Numbered from the stretch's first letter, positions 34,126-43,679 are shown. The stretch is 64,000 nucleotides of DNA from an uncultured Clostridia bacterium (GCA_947585865.1 CANPXH010000005.1:1-64000), one strand, 5' to 3'. Notes: generated by a model not told the origin, from the letters alone. Program-made: numbers and translations.

Positions 34126-36846
34126 TCAATCTTCATATCTTCTCTGTCTTTCCTCCCATTCGTACTTGTCCATATAAACTTCTCTGCCCTTTGTTCCGCC
34201 CAGATCGGGGCCGACTATACCTCTTTCCTCAAGCTCGTCTATTATCCTTGCCGCCTTGTTGTAGCCTATGCCGAACTTCCTTTGTACCGCACTTATGGAT
34301 GCCCTCTTTTTAAATACGACAAACTTTATTACATCGTCTATTATGCTGTCGCTGTCGTCACCCGAGGATGAAGACGATGAGTTTTCGGGCGTAGTTGCCT
34401 CAGCAACGGAGCGCTCTATTTCGTCTATAACAGACTGATCGTAGTGGCTCTCATCGGTCTTTATGGAACCCACTATCTTTTCAACCTCTTCATCGGTAAC
34501 GAAAGCACCCTGTATCCTAAGCGGCTTGTCATCAAAGGCTCTTGTCTTAAGGAGCATATCGCCTTTGCCCAAAAGCTTTTCCGCACCTGTGGAGTCAAGT
34601 ATTATCTTGGAGTTGACGCCGTCAGATACCTTGAAGGCGATCCTGGAAGGCACATTTGCCTTTATAAGTCCGGTAACAACATTTGAATCGGGTCTTTGTG
34701 TTGCTATAACAAGGTGTATGCCTGCCGCTCTTGCAAGCTGTGTAAGTCTCACTATAGACGCTTCCACCTCTTTGCCCACAGTCATCATAAGGTCTGCAAG
34801 CTCATCTATGATTATAACTATATAAGGCAGTCTTTCGCTTTCTTCCGCCACCTTATTGTAGCCTACGATGTTCCTTACATTCTTAAGCTCCAAAAGGTCA
34901 TAACGCCGCATCATTTCCCTTATTGCCCAGTTAAGCGCACCGTTGGCCTTTTGTACATCGCTTACAACAGGAATAAGAAGATGTGGTATGCCGTTGTATA
35001 CATTAAGCTCTACCTTCTTTGGATCTATCATTATAAGCTTTACTTCCTCCGGCGTAGCTTTATACAATATAGAGGTAATGAGCGTATTGATACATACGGA
35101 CTTACCTGCGCCTGTTGCGCCGGCTATAAGGAGATGTGTCATATCCGCAATATCCGCCACTATCACAGTGCCTGTGATATCCTTGCCTATGCCAAAGGCA
35201 AGCTTGCTTTTGAAATCTCTGAACTTATCTGTAAGAAGGACTTCGCTGAAATATACCGGCGATACCGATTCATTGCCCAGCTCTATACCTATTTTGCTCG
35301 TGCCGGGTATAGGCGCTTCTATTCTTACGCTCTTTGCCGCAAGGGCAAGCTCTATATCCTTGTCCAGCTTAGTTATTTTATTTACGGTTATGCCCTTTGG
35401 GGGTATGAGCTCATAGCGTGTAACGGCAGGGCCTCTGCTTATGTTCACGACCTTGGCGTCTACGCCGAATACGGAAAGAGTCTCCTCAAGCTTTTTGGAC
35501 TTTGCAAGCATTTCATCTCTTGTGCTGCCGCCGCTTTTTTTAGGATTTTTCGCAAGTATGGATGTGCTTGGGAACTTATAAGGCGTCTTGCCGGAAGGAG
35601 TATCCAAATTTTTTATGGTCCTTGTCTTTTCCGCCTCTATTATTTTGGGTTCGCTTTTTTCCGTATTGTTATCGGAAGTCTCATTCGCTTTGCGAACGAT
35701 CTTTTCGGGAGCGCTCCTTTCGGGAACATTACCCAGCACTATCACGCCGCTTTCATTTTCATCCTCCCAAGGCGGAGAGTTATCTTCGCTTTCCGTCTGC
35801 CTGATATCCTCTTCCGCCTCCTGTTCGGCCGTCACGTCATAATCCTCATCATCTATGTTTATAGTGACCGTGTTCTCCTTTGTTCTTTCCTGTCCTACCC
35901 TGTCTATTATGTCGGACAGATCGGGCATCACATTTTCGCTGTCCTGCTTTTTTTTGTATCTGTTCTTGCCGTTGTTTACAACATCACTGGCTATATCCAC
36001 GCTTTCCTCATACGGTTCTTCTTCATCGGGAAGATTAAATGCTATTACTTTAGGCTTCTTCTTTTTGCCGTTCTTTTTTTGAGACATCTTGTCCATGGGC
36101 AGATACATCTGTTCCGGCTCATCTTCCTCGTAGTATTCATATTCGTCATCATCATCGTCGTAGAAATGGGTATTTCTGTATTCCTCGATATCCTCTTTCA
36201 CGCTGCTCAGAGTATCGGTTATATATCTTATAATATCCGATACGGTCTTTCCCGTTGCCATTATCAAAAGAGCAAAGGCAAGAACAAAGAGCACAATATA
36301 TGAGCCAATTTTACCCAATAGCTGGTAAAGCACGCCTCCGAAAAGCGAGCCTACGAGTCCTCCGTTTTTAAAGCTGCCTTGAGAAAAATAATGAGAGATA
36401 TATTCCTGTAGGCTTACATCCGTAAATTTATATGTACAACTCATAATGTGCATAAGGCTTATGAAGGCAATAAAAAAGCTCAGGAAGAAGAAAAGCTTGT
36501 ATTTGAAATACGTTCTTTTTTTATCGAACAGCGTCTGTACGCTGAACACCAAAAGGACAACAGGCAGCACAACGGCGCCTATGCCAAAAAGATCTGTCAG
36601 CAGCGGCGAAACATATTTGCCTAATACTCCTACGCTGTCACGCAAAAACAAACAAGCTATCATAAGCATGGAAATGCCTATGCAAAATATTGAGGCAACC
36701 TCGCCCTGCACAAGCTTCTTCCTTTCCTCAATAGCCCTGCGTTCCGCATTGGTAAGTTTTTTTGACGCATTGGCACCGGATGCTTTTTTTGTATTTGTAT
36801 TTTTTTTGTCGTTTCTTTTTGTGGCATTGCCCTTTTTATTTGCCAT
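34126..36846 (-). CDS. ftsK: DNA translocase FtsK/SpoIIIE
   Basis: Septal DNA pump that clears chromosomal DNA at division or moves it into the forespore. 906 aa. A Lys/Asn-rich N-terminus (residues 1-45) precedes four membrane helices (about 50-210), then a long acidic, charged linker (about 220-440). The motor follows: alpha/beta domain, Walker A GATGAGKSV, Walker B VIIIDELADLMM, and TQRPDSNVVTG. The C-terminal winged-helix gamma domain reads SAVQRKFGIGYNKAARIID. Whether it is the vegetative FtsK or SpoIIIE cannot be told. Leader 36847-36936 holds nothing distinctive. Confidence 0.95.
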   Translation of the reverse strand: MANKKGNATKRNDKKNTNTKKASGANASKKLTNAERRAIEERKKLVQGEVASIFCIGISMLMIACLFLRDSVGVLGKYVSPLLTDLFGIGAVVLPVVLLVFSVQTLFDKKRTYFKYKLFFFLSFFIAFISLMHIMSCTYKFTDVSLQEYISHYFSQGSFKNGGLVGSLFGGVLYQLLGKIGSYIVLFVLAFALLIMATGKTVSDIIRYITDTLSSVKEDIEEYRNTHFYDDDDDEYEYYEEDEPEQMYLPMDKMSQKKNGKKKKPKVIAFNLPDEEEPYEESVDIASDVVNNGKNRYKKKQDSENVMPDLSDIIDRVGQERTKENTVTINIDDEDYDVTAEQEAEEDIRQTESEDNSPPWEDENESGVIVLGNVPERSAPEKIVRKANETSDNNTEKSEPKIIEAEKTRTIKNLDTPSGKTPYKFPSTSILAKNPKKSGGSTRDEMLAKSKKLEETLSVFGVDAKVVNISRGPAVTRYELIPPKGITVNKITKLDKDIELALAAKSVRIEAPIPGTSKIGIELGNESVSPVYFSEVLLTDKFRDFKSKLAFGIGKDITGTVIVADIADMTHLLIAGATGAGKSVCINTLITSILYKATPEEVKLIMIDPKKVELNVYNGIPHLLIPVVSDVQKANGALNWAIREMMRRYDLLELKNVRNIVGYNKVAEESERLPYIVIIIDELADLMMTVGKEVEASIVRLTQLARAAGIHLVIATQRPDSNVVTGLIKANVPSRIAFKVSDGVNSKIILDSTGAEKLLGKGDMLLKTRAFDDKPLRIQGAFVTDEEVEKIVGSIKTDESHYDQSVIDEIERSVAEATTPENSSSSSSGDDSDSIIDDVIKFVVFKKRASISAVQRKFGIGYNKAARIIDELEERGIVGPDLGGTKGREVYMDKYEWEERQRRYED

Positions 36847-36937
36847 TTGAAAACTCTCCCATGATTTATTATCGTAATATTATAACATAAAATGATCAAA
36901 ACAACAACTTTTAACAAAAAGAGTAACATAATTGTAA

Positions 36938-36998
36938 CAAAAAAGGAAGATATCCCTTGACGCCGTCTTTATAAAACAGCATCGGAGATATCTCCCTT
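36938..36998 (-). terminator. Terminator of the cytidylate-kinase-like gene
   Basis: On the minus strand AAGGGAGATATC (36987-36998) pairs with GATATCTTCCTT (36943-36954), one G-U. An inner GATGC/GCGTC helix extends it, and a T run follows. Confidence 0.8.
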
Positions 36999-37050
36999 CG
37001 GCTTTGCCTGTGATTTGCGCTGCGTCTTTGCCGCACACTCACGCACCGTC

Positions 37051-37629
37051 TCAAAGAGAAGCCTTTATTATTTCTATACACCTGTCTATACCGAGAGACG
37101 AACTGGAAAGACAAAGATCGTAATTTTCGGCTGCGCCGAATACGGTATTTGTGTGATAGGTACAGTATTTTTCCCTGGCCTTATCAACGGTCCTTATGCC
37201 GTCAAGCACCTTGTTTTCTGGAGTTGAGCCCATTTTTTTCTTCATTCTCTCAAGGCGCCATTCAAGATCCGCATGTATGAAAACATGGAGAACACTGTCA
37301 TATTCTTTAAGTATCGTATTTGCGTTCCTGCCGACTATGACACAATTTCCCTTTTGCGCAAATTTCCTTATGACCTTTTTCTGCGCATCAAATATTTTTT
37401 CACTCAAGGGTCTGTTGTAAAAATCGAAAAGACTCTGTGTAAAGCCAAATGACATAGGAACCTTTTCATCCCATTCCACAAGAGAATATATATCCACATT
37501 ACTTTCGGCAGCGGCTGTAAGTATAAGCTCCTTGTTGTAATACTCATAGTCAAGATCTCTTGCAAGTATCTCGCCTATGGTACCGCCTGCAGCGCCAAAC
37601 TGTCTGCTAATGGTTATTATCTTTTTCAT
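37051..37629 (-). CDS. Cytidylate kinase-like family protein
   Basis: 192 aa P-loop NTPase of the cytidylate-kinase-2 family. The phosphate-binding loop is ISRQFGAAGGTIGEILA at residues 7-23, and NCVIVGRNANTIL, VFIHADLEWRLERM and DKAREKYCTYHT match the family, which includes many uncharacterised clostridial proteins. It is unlikely to be the housekeeping Cmk, which has a different N-terminus. Twelve bases after the ABC ATPase gene, so it may be the last gene of that operon. Confidence 0.85.
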   Translation of the reverse strand: MKKIITISRQFGAAGGTIGEILARDLDYEYYNKELILTAAAESNVDIYSLVEWDEKVPMSFGFTQSLFDFYNRPLSEKIFDAQKKVIRKFAQKGNCVIVGRNANTILKEYDSVLHVFIHADLEWRLERMKKKMGSTPENKVLDGIRTVDKAREKYCTYHTNTVFGAAENYDLCLSSSSLGIDRCIEIIKASL

Positions 37630-37640
37630 AGACGTTCCCC

Positions 37641-38387
37641 CTATAATACCTTGTTCAGAAAGTCTATAGTTCTCGGCTCCTTAGGATTGAGTATGACCTC
37701 ATCCGGTGTACCCTCCTCTACTATATATCCGCCGTCCATAAATATAACTCTCGAAGCGACCTCTCTTGCAAATCCTATTTCGTGCGTAACGACTACCATG
37801 GTCATACCGTCGCGGGCAAGCTCTTTCATGACCGCCAGTACCTCGCCTACCATTTCCGGATCGAGAGCCGAAGTCGGCTCGTCAAAAAGCATTATGTCGG
37901 GATTCATAGCCAGCGCCCTTGCTATAGCGACTCTCTGCTTTTGCCCGCCTGAAAGCTGAGGAGGATAAGCAGCCGACTTTTCCTCAAGCCCTACTCTTCT
38001 CAAAAGCTCCATACCCTTTTTCTCCGCCTCTTCTTTAGTCATTTTCTTAAGCTCTATAGGCGCAAGGGTAATGTTGGCAAGTACGTTCATATGAGGGAAA
38101 AGATTAAAATGCTGGAAAACCATACCTACTTTCTGACGTATGGCATTGAGATTGGCCTTCCTATCGGCTACATTTACGCCGTCTATATATACATCGCCCG
38201 AGGTGATATCCTCCAATCTGTTAAGGCATCTCAAAAATGTAGACTTGCCTGAACCCGACGGGCCTAAAAGGACTACGACCTCGCCGGAGCTTATCTCGGT
38301 ATTTATATCCTTTAAGACCTCCAGCTTACCGAAGCTCTTTTTAAGGTTTTTGACAAGTATCTTGGTTTCACCTTTCGTTTCCAACAT
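37641..38387 (-). CDS. Polar amino-acid ABC transporter ATP-binding protein
   Basis: ATPase of an amino-acid importer (GlnQ/ArtP-like). 248 aa. Walker [10 protein letters not shown] near residue 42, Q-loop [10 protein letters not shown], signature [15 protein letters not shown], Walker [14 protein letters not shown] and H-switch VVTHEIGFA are intact. It overlaps the permease gene by 20 bases. Substrate cannot be read from the ATPase. Confidence 0.95.
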   Translation of the reverse strand: MLETKGETKILVKNLKKSFGKLEVLKDINTEISSGEVVVLLGPSGSGKSTFLRCLNRLEDITSGDVYIDGVNVADRKANLNAIRQKVGMVFQHFNLFPHMNVLANITLAPIELKKMTKEEAEKKGMELLRRVGLEEKSAAYPPQLSGGQKQRVAIARALAMNPDIMLFDEPTSALDPEMVGEVLAVMKELARDGMTMVVVTHEIGFAREVASRVIFMDGGYIVEEGTPDEVILNPKEPRTIDFLNKVL

Positions 38388-39081
38388 TGACCCTCCTTTC
38401 TATCTTCTTAGCCAAGCGTGACAATGTTACTATAACTACCATATACATAATGGCAATTATTGCCCACACGCTGAACACATCAAAGTTTATGGCCGCAATT
38501 ATATTACCTGCCTTTGTCAGTTCGGGGAAACCGATGACAGAAAGTATGGATGTATCCTTAAGTGATATTATAAACTGATTGATTATAGAAGGTATCATAG
38601 TCCTTATAGCCTGTGGAAGAACCACCTTCTGCATAGACTTGCCGTAGCCAAGTCCCAAACTCCTGGCAGCCTCCATCTGACCCTTGTCTACAGACTGTAT
38701 GCCCGCTCTGAATATCTCCGCCATATAAGCGCCTGCATTCATTGAAAGCGCTATCGTTCCGGCGGTTAAAGCCGTAAATCTGAAGCCGGAAAAGCCAATG
38801 CTCCTTATGAACATAGGTATACCAAAATATGTAAAATATGCAAGCACTATAAGAGGAACGCCTCTTACGCCGTCTACATACACAGTAGCTATGAAATTAA
38901 GGGGCTTTATCTTTATAACATTCATTATACCGAATACAAGGCCGATAACAAACGCAAATGCCAAAGATAAAAGCGTAAGCAGCATTGTCTGACCGAGAGA
39001 AAGCAGGAGCATAGACCAGTAAGTTTTTACTATACTTACTATTTTTATATCGCTGATGCTTAATAATGCTATATTATACAT
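38368..39081 (-). CDS. Polar amino-acid ABC transporter permease
   Basis: 237 aa, HisM/GlnP-type membrane subunit with about five helices. The ATPase-contact loop is [23 protein letters not shown] and [27 protein letters not shown] matches the His/Glu/Gln/Arg permease family. It begins 78 bases after the binding-protein gene, and that gap contains a terminator-like hairpin. Confidence 0.95.
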   Translation of the reverse strand: MYNIALLSISDIKIVSIVKTYWSMLLLSLGQTMLLTLLSLAFAFVIGLVFGIMNVIKIKPLNFIATVYVDGVRGVPLIVLAYFTYFGIPMFIRSIGFSGFRFTALTAGTIALSMNAGAYMAEIFRAGIQSVDKGQMEAARSLGLGYGKSMQKVVLPQAIRTMIPSIINQFIISLKDTSILSVIGFPELTKAGNIIAAINFDVFSVWAIIAIMYMVVIVTLSRLAKKIERRVNVGNER

Positions 39082-39095
39082 ATGCTTACTCCTTT

Positions 39096-39130
39096 TAAAA
39101 ATGGCTGCCCAAAGGCAATAAGGGCAGCCA
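39096..39130 (-). terminator. Intercistronic attenuating hairpin between binding protein and permease
   Basis: Perfect 9-bp stem TGGCTGCCC/GGGCAGCCA (39102-39110 with 39122-39130), followed on the minus strand by ATTTTTAAAA. It would let the binding protein be made in excess over the membrane subunits. Confidence 0.75.
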
Positions 39131-39159
39131 CGTCATTGTGAACAATTATTATATCTGTA

Positions 39160-39939
39160 TTACTTTGTATAGCTGTCGATTATCTCCTGATACTTGCCGT
39201 TAGCCTTAATGTTGGCAAGACCTGCCTGGAAAGCTGCAAGAAGTTCAGCGTTTTCGCCCTTCTTTACAGCAAAGCCGTAATCTGAGCCGGCGCCTGTCAT
39301 ACCCTCAGGTATTTCCATTTCTGCGCCCTGCTGTACGTTATATGCCATAACGGGATAGTCCTCGAAGCAAGCTGCTGTATTGCCTGCGATCACATCCTGA
39401 TACATTGTGGGAGAATCCTTGAATTCCGTAACGGTATAGCCGTACTGGTCAGCCATTGACTTAGCAAAGTCAGCGCCGTTTGTACCTGTCTTGACAGCTA
39501 CAACCTTGCCGTTAAGGTCTTCAAAGCTCTTGATATCTGAACCCTTTGCTACAGCCATAGTTACATCTGCTGTATAGTATGGGTCTGAGAAATCGAAGGT
39601 CTGCTTTCTTTCGTCTGTAATTGACATACCTGCAATAACGCCGTCAGCCTGTCCTGACTGAACTGCAAGCAATGCTGCGTCAAAGCCAAGTGACTGGATG
39701 TCTACCTCAAAGCCCTGATCCTCTGCAATAGCATTGATAATATCTACATCAATACCTACAAAGTTGCCTGATGCGTCGGTAAATTCAAAGGGAGGGAATG
39801 CTGTGTCAGTAGCTATAACGTACTTCTGAGCGCCGCTCTCAGCAGAATTGTCGGCATCGGTAGCATCAGCAGAACCGCCGCAGGCAGCAAGTGATAATGT
39901 CATAACACCTGCTAATAATAATGATAATAATTTCTTCAT
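39160..39939 (-). CDS. Amino-acid-binding lipoprotein of ABC importer
   Basis: 259 aa. Signal with lipobox LAAC (Cys20), short acidic Ser/Asp linker, then a type II periplasmic binding fold of family 3: YVIATDTAFPPFEF near residue 41, GFDAALLAVQSGQADGVIAGMSITDER, and AVKTGTNGADFA. These match His/Gln/Arg-type binders. First gene of the operon, with a near-consensus promoter. Confidence 0.95.
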   Translation of the reverse strand: MKKLLSLLLAGVMTLSLAACGGSADATDADNSAESGAQKYVIATDTAFPPFEFTDASGNFVGIDVDIINAIAEDQGFEVDIQSLGFDAALLAVQSGQADGVIAGMSITDERKQTFDFSDPYYTADVTMAVAKGSDIKSFEDLNGKVVAVKTGTNGADFAKSMADQYGYTVTEFKDSPTMYQDVIAGNTAACFEDYPVMAYNVQQGAEMEIPEGMTGAGSDYGFAVKKGENAELLAAFQAGLANIKANGKYQEIIDSYTK

Positions 39940-39982
39940 CGTGGACCATCCTTTCTTTTAGTAAAGTAATAAATTTACTTAA

Positions 39983-40011
39983 ATTTTACCATAACAAGCT
40001 GTTTTTGTCAA
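39983..40011 (-). promoter_or_regulatory. Sigma-A promoter of the amino-acid ABC operon
   Basis: TTGACA (40006-40011), 17 bases, TAAAAT (39983-39988) on the minus strand. An ATGCAA/TTGCAT inverted repeat lies just upstream of the -35 (40011-40031). Confidence 0.85.
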
Positions 40012-40034
40012 TGCAAGGTGTAAATTTTGCATAA

Positions 40035-40745
40035 TTATTCAGATAAAAATTCATCTATGACATCACAGGCCTCTTCGGGCTTTCTGTATATCCAGAAATG
40101 GTCGCCGTCGACTATCTTGAGTTCGGCACCCTGTACAGTGTTTGCAATAGCCCTTGCATGGCTTGTCTTTATCATATCCTTGCTGCCGTTTATAACAAGT
40201 GTCTTTGCCTTTATGACCGAAAGAGCTTCCCTTTTAAGATCGGGCTCCTTTACCATAAGAGAAAAATATTCCTTGTTGAAGCGGTTGACAGGACTTATGA
40301 AAGCCCCCAGGCAGGAGCACCAATACCCGACTCTCAGCATTATTTCCGTACCCGGCTTAAAACCATGTATGTTGTAATTACCGCCTATGAGCACAAGCTT
40401 GTCTATAAGGTCTTGATTTTTTATAGCTGTGATCATAGCTATGTTGGCGCCGTCACTGAAGCCTGCTATGCTCACCTTCTCTATACCCAAATGTTCTATA
40501 ACGTTTACGAGATCCACAGACATGGTGCCAAGAGAAAGCTGAGCCTTTCCGAACTCAGACTTTCCGTGCCCTCTGCTGTCTATCACAAGAAGCTTATATT
40601 TGTCCTTAAGTATCTCTATATGCTTTTTAAAGCTTCTGCCGCTTTCGCCGTTGCCGTGGAGCAGCACAAGCACATTGTCATTTTCTTCACCGTAAAGCTC
40701 ATAATAAATATTTGCGCTTCCCGATTGTACAACACCGTTTTTCAT
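40035..40745 (-). CDS. Alpha/beta hydrolase
   Basis: 236 aa, typical size. Oxyanion motif LLHGNGESGRSF near residue 29, nucleophile Ser97 in GFSDG, acid Asp in NGSKDMI, and His in GDHFW complete the triad. A cysteine pair (WCSCLG) sits in the lid region. No signal peptide, so cytoplasmic; substrate unknown. Last gene of the modA-ECF-YlbF operon, nine bases after the YlbF-like gene. Confidence 0.9.
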   Translation of the reverse strand: MKNGVVQSGSANIYYELYGEENDNVLVLLHGNGESGRSFKKHIEILKDKYKLLVIDSRGHGKSEFGKAQLSLGTMSVDLVNVIEHLGIEKVSIAGFSDGANIAMITAIKNQDLIDKLVLIGGNYNIHGFKPGTEIMLRVGYWCSCLGAFISPVNRFNKEYFSLMVKEPDLKREALSVIKAKTLVINGSKDMIKTSHARAIANTVQGAELKIVDGDHFWIYRKPEEACDVIDEFLSE

Positions 40746-40754
40746 GGCACGCTC

Positions 40755-41123
40755 CTAAATAAATATATCCAAATTGCACTGTTCCGCTACCCTGAGATAT
40801 ATTTGGGATATCGTTTGTACAAGCTTTTCCTCATTCATAAGAAAAGTATCTACATTGTCATTGAGCATAAGCTTATAGAATTCCTGTGATATATACTTTT
40901 CCTTATCGAAATTTTCCTGTCCTCTGTTTCTCTCCTCGGCATACTCCATATGCTTTATCTTAAGAGTATTTATTTTTTCCATAAGCTCGGGCTTATCCTT
41001 AAGATAATCCTTTGCCTTTTCATACTCTACATAAGTAGAGCTTTGCTTTATTATCTCGGATATCTTGGCAGCCATCTCAAGGACTTCTTCCGAAAAATTG
41101 ATATCGTCATTTATCTTTTCCAT
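40755..41123 (-). CDS. YlbF/YmcA family protein
   Basis: 122 aa, helical, matching the Com_YlbF family (MAAKISEIIKQSSTYVEYEKAKDYLKDKPEL is the typical N-terminal helix pair, quoted in part). In Bacillus, YlbF, YmcA and YaaT form a complex that helps RNase Y process mRNA and affects sporulation and competence. Whether this homologue does the same is not shown. The neighbouring genes are transport genes and a hydrolase, not RNA genes. Confidence 0.83.
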   Translation of the reverse strand: MEKINDDINFSEEVLEMAAKISEIIKQSSTYVEYEKAKDYLKDKPELMEKINTLKIKHMEYAEERNRGQENFDKEKYISQEFYKLMLNDNVDTFLMNEEKLVQTISQIYLRVAEQCNLDIFI

Positions 41124-41135
41124 AGTATTTATCTC

Positions 41136-41801
41136 CTATATGATCCCTCTTACCATAAGTAAAAACAATACACAGCCTATAAATATAATAGCTGACATTA
41201 TAATGACCGCCGGGCTTATGCCATGCTTTTGTATGCTTTGCGTGTCCGGCACAAAGCCTGAACGTCTGAGTGCGGTCACCACAGGCTTATAGAGCAAAAG
41301 AGTAAAAGCGGTGTTGAGCCCGCCTTTAAAAAGATTTAAAGGCACAAACACGGGCAAAAGCATTTTAGCCACCTCATCTCTTGGCATATCCATATAAAGA
41401 GGCGTGAGTATGTAATTCCAAAGCACCATTGCCGCCGTCAGCAGCAGCGTGCCTGCCACAAGGCCGAATATAGCCCTTTTAAGCGTGTGCTTCCTGCTGT
41501 ATATAAAAGATGCCGCAAAGCAAAAAGCACTGCTTGCAACTACGTTCATAACAAAGCCTATAGGTCCTGTAGCGCTTATTGTGAGCATTTCCACAAACGC
41601 TACCACAACGGTGATAAGGAACGCATACAACGGGCCCAATATAAAGCCGCCTATAACTATAACCACATCCTTGGCGTCATAGCTTATAAACGGAGCCGCC
41701 GGCATTATAGGCGGGAGCACATGGCTTATGAGCATCACAAGATATGCTATAGCCGCCAGCATTGCAGACATAGTGAGTTTTCTGGTCTTATCCATGATCA
41801 A
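41136..41801 (-). CDS. ECF transporter S component (RibU-like)
   Basis: 221 aa, about six membrane helices, with the N-terminal ECF S-component pattern KLTMSAMLAAIAYLVMLI (AxxxA-type ATPase-scaffold contact). SYDAKDVVIVIGGFILGPLYAF resembles the riboflavin-type FDPSDLPxLIGGFxFGP motif. A TTG start at 41801 is seven bases after GGAGG and overlaps the modA end; an ATG at 41795 is the alternative. The shared EcfA/EcfT module is not here. Riboflavin is only a guess from resemblance; no FMN riboswitch was seen. Confidence 0.82.
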   Translation of the reverse strand: MIMDKTRKLTMSAMLAAIAYLVMLISHVLPPIMPAAPFISYDAKDVVIVIGGFILGPLYAFLITVVVAFVEMLTISATGPIGFVMNVVASSAFCFAASFIYSRKHTLKRAIFGLVAGTLLLTAAMVLWNYILTPLYMDMPRDEVAKMLLPVFVPLNLFKGGLNTAFTLLLYKPVVTALRRSGFVPDTQSIQKHGISPAVIIMSAIIFIGCVLFLLMVRGII

Positions 41802-42601
41802 TCAACAGCCTCCGTTTCTGTTTGCAGTTCTTCAACATACTCTATCTGAACATTTTCGTTTATCGAAAAGCCGTATTTTTCAAATATTTCAGCAGCCCTT
41901 TGCGTAGATAAAAATTCCGTAAAATCAACTGCGTAGGGGTTATCTCCGTTTACAAGAGCTACAGGATAAGTAACAGGCGTGTTGAGCGTGTCCTTGGGCG
42001 GCTCGGAAAGAGCCTGCATATTGTCTGTATTCATGGCAACGTCTGTGGCATACACAACGCCTATCTCCGCTTCGTTTTTGCATATCGCCTCAACGACCTC
42101 GGCATCGCTTTCGTATTCCTTTACCTTGATATTTTTAAGTATATCTTCAAGATTGCCTGCATTTATGAATATCTCTCTTGCATAGTCGCCTATAGGCACG
42201 CCTGCCTTGGCTATGGCTATGCTCCTTGCCTGATTGGCATTTTCAAATCCCGTAACATCTGTTTTTGTATTTATGTTTTTAACAAGAACGACTCTGTTGT
42301 CCACATAGGGCATGACCTTATCCTCTGTGAGGACCTCATCGTCTATAAGCTCATCGGTCTGCTTTAAGGAATCCGGTATGAATATATCACAGCTTTTGCT
42401 TCCCGATATGGAATCGGCCATATTGTCCGACTCACCTATATTGAGCGCCACCTCTGTGGAGTCTGACTCATTGTATTCCTTTATTATCTCCCGAAGCGGT
42501 GTTTCGATGCTTGATGCAGCATATATCTTAAGTTTTTCATTGCTGTTCCCACAGCCTGTGAGCAGGAACATACCACATAACAGAATTATTATTTTTTTCA
42601 T
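41798..42601 (-). CDS. modA: Molybdate-type substrate-binding lipoprotein (ModA family)
   Basis: 267 aa from ATG 42601 (MKKIIILLCGMFLLTGC), with GAGGTG upstream; eight further in-frame codons precede it. Lipobox LTGC. The mature protein starts KLKIYAASSIETPLREII, the ModA hallmark, followed by NIGESDNMADSISGSKSCDIFIP (quoted in part) and VVLVKN. Family members bind molybdate or tungstate, but modB and modC permease genes are absent on both sides. The gene overlaps an ECF S-component gene instead. Confidence 0.85.
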   Translation of the reverse strand: MKKIIILLCGMFLLTGCGNSNEKLKIYAASSIETPLREIIKEYNESDSTEVALNIGESDNMADSISGSKSCDIFIPDSLKQTDELIDDEVLTEDKVMPYVDNRVVLVKNINTKTDVTGFENANQARSIAIAKAGVPIGDYAREIFINAGNLEDILKNIKVKEYESDAEVVEAICKNEAEIGVVYATDVAMNTDNMQALSEPPKDTLNTPVTYPVALVNGDNPYAVDFTEFLSTQRAAEIFEKYGFSINENVQIEYVEELQTETEAVD

Positions 42602-42700
42602 AAAAACGCACCTCGTATCAAACAATATTTATGTTATGGTACTTCATTATAATTATAAAACAAAGTATCCGTTTTGTAAACAGCAAAAATTCAAAATATT

Positions 42701-42726
42701 TATAGGTTGTCCTTGACCAACCTATA
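42701..42726. promoter_or_regulatory. Inverted repeat between modA and the CDF exporter gene
   Basis: TATAGGTTG and CAACCTATA form a perfect 9-bp inverted repeat with an eight-base spacer, in the 173-bp divergent gap. It has no T run, so an operator site for a metal- or oxyanion-responsive regulator is more likely than a terminator. No regulator gene is adjacent. Confidence 0.45.
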
Positions 42727-42774
42727 AGCACTATTGTATCATTAGGGCATATATTATATGGGGGGTTGATCTAT

Positions 42775-43644
42775 ATGGATGACACTAATTTAGCCATAAA
42801 GGTCTCAGCGGTGAGCATAGCGGTAAATGTTATGCTCTCCTTTATCAAATTTACAGCAGGAATATTCGGACATTCCGCTGCCATGATATCAGATGCGGTC
42901 CATTCTCTTTCGGATGTATTGAGCACATTTGTTGTTATAGTGGGAGTGAGAGTGTCCGGCAAGAAATCGGATGAACACCACCAATACGGTCACGAAAGGC
43001 TGGAGTGTGTCGCCGCCATAATACTTGCCACCCTTTTGTTCCTTGTCGGAACGGGCATAGGCGTATCCGGGATCAAAAAAATACTGGATACGGGCAGCGC
43101 CCCTATAATGATACCCGGCATAGGAGCACTTGCGGCAGCGGTATTGTCAATGGCAGTAAAGGAAGCAATGTACTGGTATACAAGATCGGCTGCCAAAAAG
43201 GTCAATTCGGGGGCGCTTATGGCCGATGCATGGCATCATCGTTCCGATGCGCTTTCCTCTGTGGGCAGCTTTATAGGTATATTGGGGGCAAGACTTGGCT
43301 TTCCCGTGCTGGATCCTCTTGCATCTATCGTTATATCCGTATTCATAATAAAGGTATCCTACAATATTTTTAAGGATGCCACAGATAAAATGGTAGACAG
43401 GGCGTGTGATGAAGAAACAACAGAAGAAATGAAAGAGATCGTCTGTTCCGTTGACGGTGTAAAAAATTTAGATCTTATTCACACAAGGCTGTTCGGCTCA
43501 AAAATATATGTGGATATAGAAATATCCGCCGACGGTATGCTGCCGCTTTATAAGGCGCACGGCATCGCTCAGGAAGTACATGACAGGCTTGAAAAAAATT
43601 TCCCTTTGGTAAAGCACTGTATGGTACATGTTAATCCAAAATAG
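42775..43644 (+). CDS. Cation diffusion facilitator (CDF) metal exporter
   Basis: 289 aa from ATG 42775, nine bases after a GGGGGG site; the in-frame TTG at 42766 touches that site. Six membrane helices and a cytoplasmic C-terminal domain. Metal-site motifs are HSLSDVLSTF (helix II, with Asp and His) and DAWHHRSDALSS (helix V), and a His-containing DEHHQYGHERLE loop follows helix II. This matches zinc/manganese/iron CDF proteins; the metal is not resolvable. Single gene with the palindrome upstream. Confidence 0.93.
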   Translation: MDDTNLAIKVSAVSIAVNVMLSFIKFTAGIFGHSAAMISDAVHSLSDVLSTFVVIVGVRVSGKKSDEHHQYGHERLECVAAIILATLLFLVGTGIGVSGIKKILDTGSAPIMIPGIGALAAAVLSMAVKEAMYWYTRSAAKKVNSGALMADAWHHRSDALSSVGSFIGILGARLGFPVLDPLASIVISVFIIKVSYNIFKDATDKMVDRACDEETTEEMKEIVCSVDGVKNLDLIHTRLFGSKIYVDIEISADGMLPLYKAHGIAQEVHDRLEKNFPLVKHCMVHVNPK

Positions 43645-43679
43645 ACGTACATTTATCAATATCGGATACACTATAAAAA

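Noticed and set aside
34696..36303. 535-codon plus-strand frame opposite ftsK
   Set aside because: Antisense to a well supported FtsK; Tyr/Cys/His-rich translation with no family features, a usual shadow in this codon usage.
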